Source: Nemertoderma westbladi (taxonomy: Eukaryota; Xenacoelomorpha; Nemertodermatida; Nemertodermatidae). Taken from it: a DNA stretch of 47,312 bases. Positions within the stretch are counted from its first letter, which is position 1, and every line of letters starts with the position of its first letter. The notes beneath the pieces are model-generated. The model saw only the letters and a program-made list of their open reading frames with translations. It ran no database searches and was not told the origin of the DNA. Made by a program: the position numbers and the translations under genes. Below, in pieces: positions 44,401 to 47,312 of this stretch. The stretch spans positions 1-47,312 of the forward strand of contig JAUCBJ010004796.1 of NCBI GenBank assembly GCA_032718475.1, read 5' to 3'.

Positions 44401-47312
44401 TTACTTTACTATGATGTACTACCCACACTCGCTATACAGTATCTATCTTACTCTACTTTACTATGATTTACTACCTACACTCGCTATACAGTATCTATCT
44501 TACTTTACTTTACTATGATTTACTACCCACACTCGCTATACAGTATCTATCTCGTACTTTACTTTACTATGATGTACTACCCACACTCGCTATACAGTAT
44601 CTATCTTACAGTACTTTACTTTACTATGATTTACTACCTACACTCGCTATACAGTATCTATCTTACTTTACTTTACTATGATTTACTACCTACACTCGCT
44701 ATACAGTATCTATCTTACTTTACTTTACTATGATTTACTACCCACACTCGCTATACAGTATCTATCTTACTTTACTTTACTATGATTTACTACCCACACT
44801 CGCTATACAGTATCTATCTTACTCTTACTTTACTATGATTTACTACCCACACTCGCTATACACTATCTATCTTACTTTACTTTACTATGATTTACTACCC
44901 ACACTCGCTATACAGTATCTATCTTACAGTACTCTACTTTACTATGATTTACTACCTACACTCTCTAGTATCTATCTTACTTTACTTTACTATGATGTAC
45001 TACCCACACTCGCTATACAGTATCTATCTTACTCTACTTTACTATGATTTACTACCCACACTCGCTATACAGTATCTATCTTACTCTTACTTTACTATGA
45101 TTTACTACCCACACTCGCTATACAGTATCTATCTTACTTTACTTTACTATGATGTACTACCCACACTCGCTATACAGTATCTATCTTACTTTACTTTACT
45201 ATGATTTACTACCCACACTCGCTATACAGTATCTATCTTACTTTACTTTACTATGATTTACTACCCACACTCGCTATACAGTATCTATCTCGTACTTTAC
45301 TTTACTATGATTTACTACCCACACTCGCTATACAGTATCTATCTTACTCTACTTTACTATGATTTACTACCCACACTCGCTATACACTATCTATCTTACT
45401 TTACTTTACTATGATTTACTACCCACACTCGCTATACAGTATCTATCTTACAGTACTTACTTTACTATGATTTACTACCCACACTCGCTATACAGTATCT
45501 ATCTTACTTTACTTTACTATGATGTACTACCCACACTCGCTATACAGTATCTATCTTACTTTACTTTACTATGATTTACTACCCACACTCGCTATACAGT
45601 ATCTATCTTACAGTACTTTACTTTACTATGATTTACTACCCACACTCGCTATACAGTATCTATCTTACTTTACTTTACTATGATTTACTACCCACACTCG
45701 CTATACAGTATCTATCTTACTTTACTTTACTATGATTTACTACCCACACTCGCTATACAGTATCTATCTTACAGTACTTACTTTACTATGATTTACTACC
45801 CACACTCGCTATACAGTATCTATCTTACTTTACTTTACTATGATGTACTACCCACACTCGCTATACAGTATCTATCTTACTTTACTTTACTATGATTTAC
45901 TACCCACACTCGCTATACAGTATCTATCTTACTTTACTTTACTATGATTTACTACCCACACTCGCTATACAGTATCTATCTTACTTTACTTTACTATGAT
46001 GTACTACCCACACTCGCTATACAGTATCTATCTTACTTTACTTTACTATGATTTACTACCCACACTCGCTATACAGTATCTATCTTACTCTACTTTACTA
46101 TGATTTACTACCCACACTCGCTATACAGTATCTATCTTACTTTACTTTACTATGATTTACTACCTACACTCGCTATACAGTATCTATCTTACTTTACTTT
46201 ACTATGATGTACTACCCACACTCGCTATACAGTATCTATCTTACTTTACTTTACTATGATTTACTACCCACACTCGCTATACAGTATCTATCTTACTTTA
46301 CTTTACTATGATTTACTACCCACACTCGCTATACAGTATCTATCTTACTTTACTTTACTATGATTTACTACCCACACTCGCTATACAGTATCTATCTTAC
46401 TTTACTTTACTATGATTTACTACCCACACTCGCTATACAGTATCTATCTTACTTTACTTTACTATGATTTACTACCCACACTCGCTATACAGTATCTATC
46501 TTACTTTACTTTACTATGATTTACTACCCACACTCGCTATACAGTATCTATCTTACTTTACTTTACTATGATTTACTACCCACACTCGCTATACAGTATC
46601 TATCTTACTTTACTTTACTATGATTTACTACCCACACTCGCTATACAGTATCTATCTTACTTTACTTTACTATGATTTACTACCCACACTCGCTATACAG
46701 TATCTATCTTACTTTACTTTACTATGATTTACTACCCACACTCGCTATACAGTATCTATCTTACTTTACTTTACTATGATTTACTACCCACACTCGCTAT
46801 ACAGTATCTATCTTACTTTACTTTACTATGATTTACTACCCACACTCGCTATACAGTATCTATCTTACTCTTACTTTACTATGATTTACTACCCACACTC
46901 GCTATACAGTATCTATCTTACAGTACTTACTTTACTATGATTTACTACCCACACTCGCTATACAGTATCTATCTTACAGTACTTTACTTTACTATGATTT
47001 ACTACCCACACTCGCTATACAGTATCTATCTTACTTTACTTTACTATGATTTACTACCCACACTCGCTATACAGTATCTATCTTACTTTACTTTACTATG
47101 ATTTACTACCCACACTCGCTATACAGTATCTATCTTACTTCTACTTTACTATGATTTACTACCCACACTCGCTATACAGTATCTATCTTACTCTTACTTT
47201 ACTATGATTTACTACCCACACTCGCTATACAGTATCTATCTTACTTTACTTTACTATGATTTACTACCCACACTCGCTATACAGTATCTATCTTACTTTA
47301 CTTTACTATGAT
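38466..47312. repeat. Minisatellite array, right part, open at the window end
   Basis: Same units and orientation as 32446-37170, about 165 units by length. 57-bp units are common from 38.8 to about 45 kb. The last 1.5 kb is mostly uniform 52-bp units. Small indel variants (ttactcttac, ctcgtac, cagtacttac) appear mainly after 43.7 kb. The true length of the array is unknown. Confidence 0.97.

Noticed and set aside
32438-45895. Dozens of overlapping open frames encoding YYPHSLYSIYLT-like repeats
   Set aside because: They are the translation of a 52/57-bp minisatellite in all three forward frames. Unit lengths are not multiples of three and no start or splice context singles out one frame.
32446-47312. 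CRISPR-like array
   Set aside because: Units are contiguous without unique spacers, and the context is animal DNA.

Overview
This is a window of animal nuclear DNA, AT-rich and crowded with repeats. GT-AG introns, an SNRNP40-type WD40 protein, a BEL/Pao retrotransposon (a lineage known from animals), small hAT-like elements and Pol III-type promoter boxes all point to a metazoan, most likely an invertebrate. The species cannot be named from the sequence. Recurrent palindromic words (TAGGCCTA, ACCGGT) may be a genome signature. Nothing looks prokaryotic.

Layout. 1-6.6 kb is intergenic DNA packed with small elements: a hAT-like MITE (1531-1967), a tRNA-derived Pol III unit with a complete hammerhead ribozyme fold between its A and B boxes (2255-2347), a 931-bp hAT-like element (3044-3974) and foldback repeats. 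6684-7736 (minus) is an intact, intronless SNRNP40 gene, the only clearly complete cellular gene. 8.6-10 kb holds a 232-bp near-perfect palindrome and a 0.5-kb inverted-repeat element. 10735-11338 is the first coding exon of an unrecognised host gene. At its next splice acceptor a 15.9-kb BEL/Pao element has inserted (11420-27335, minus strand), with 1237-bp LTRs that are almost identical and a 5-bp target duplication. Host exons resume just past the insertion (27338-27704).

The BEL/Pao element encodes Gag (DUF1759, CCHC knuckle), protease, RT, RNase H and integrase in one frame, broken by one in-frame TGA inside the integrase. Between pol and the 3' LTR it carries an additional gene, probably spliced, for a small protein with a CCHC knuckle and a basic tail. 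The leader and 3' region hold several tandem duplications.

27.7-32.4 kb is a repeat-rich spacer with a 3-kb nested inverted-repeat structure, a second MITE copy and a THAP-like exon. From about 32446 to the window end runs a giant minisatellite (52/57-bp units, about 13.5 kb seen, open at the right edge). It is interrupted once by a 1287-bp hAT-like element (37171-38457) with an 8-bp target duplication. When that insertion is removed, a 1001-bp, 19-unit higher-order repeat reads through the site.

The genes do not form one pathway; the window is mainly a record of nested transposition and satellite expansion. The items most worth following are the hammerhead inside the Pol III unit, the large BEL element with its spliced accessory gene sitting on a host splice site, and the 1001-bp higher-order repeat.
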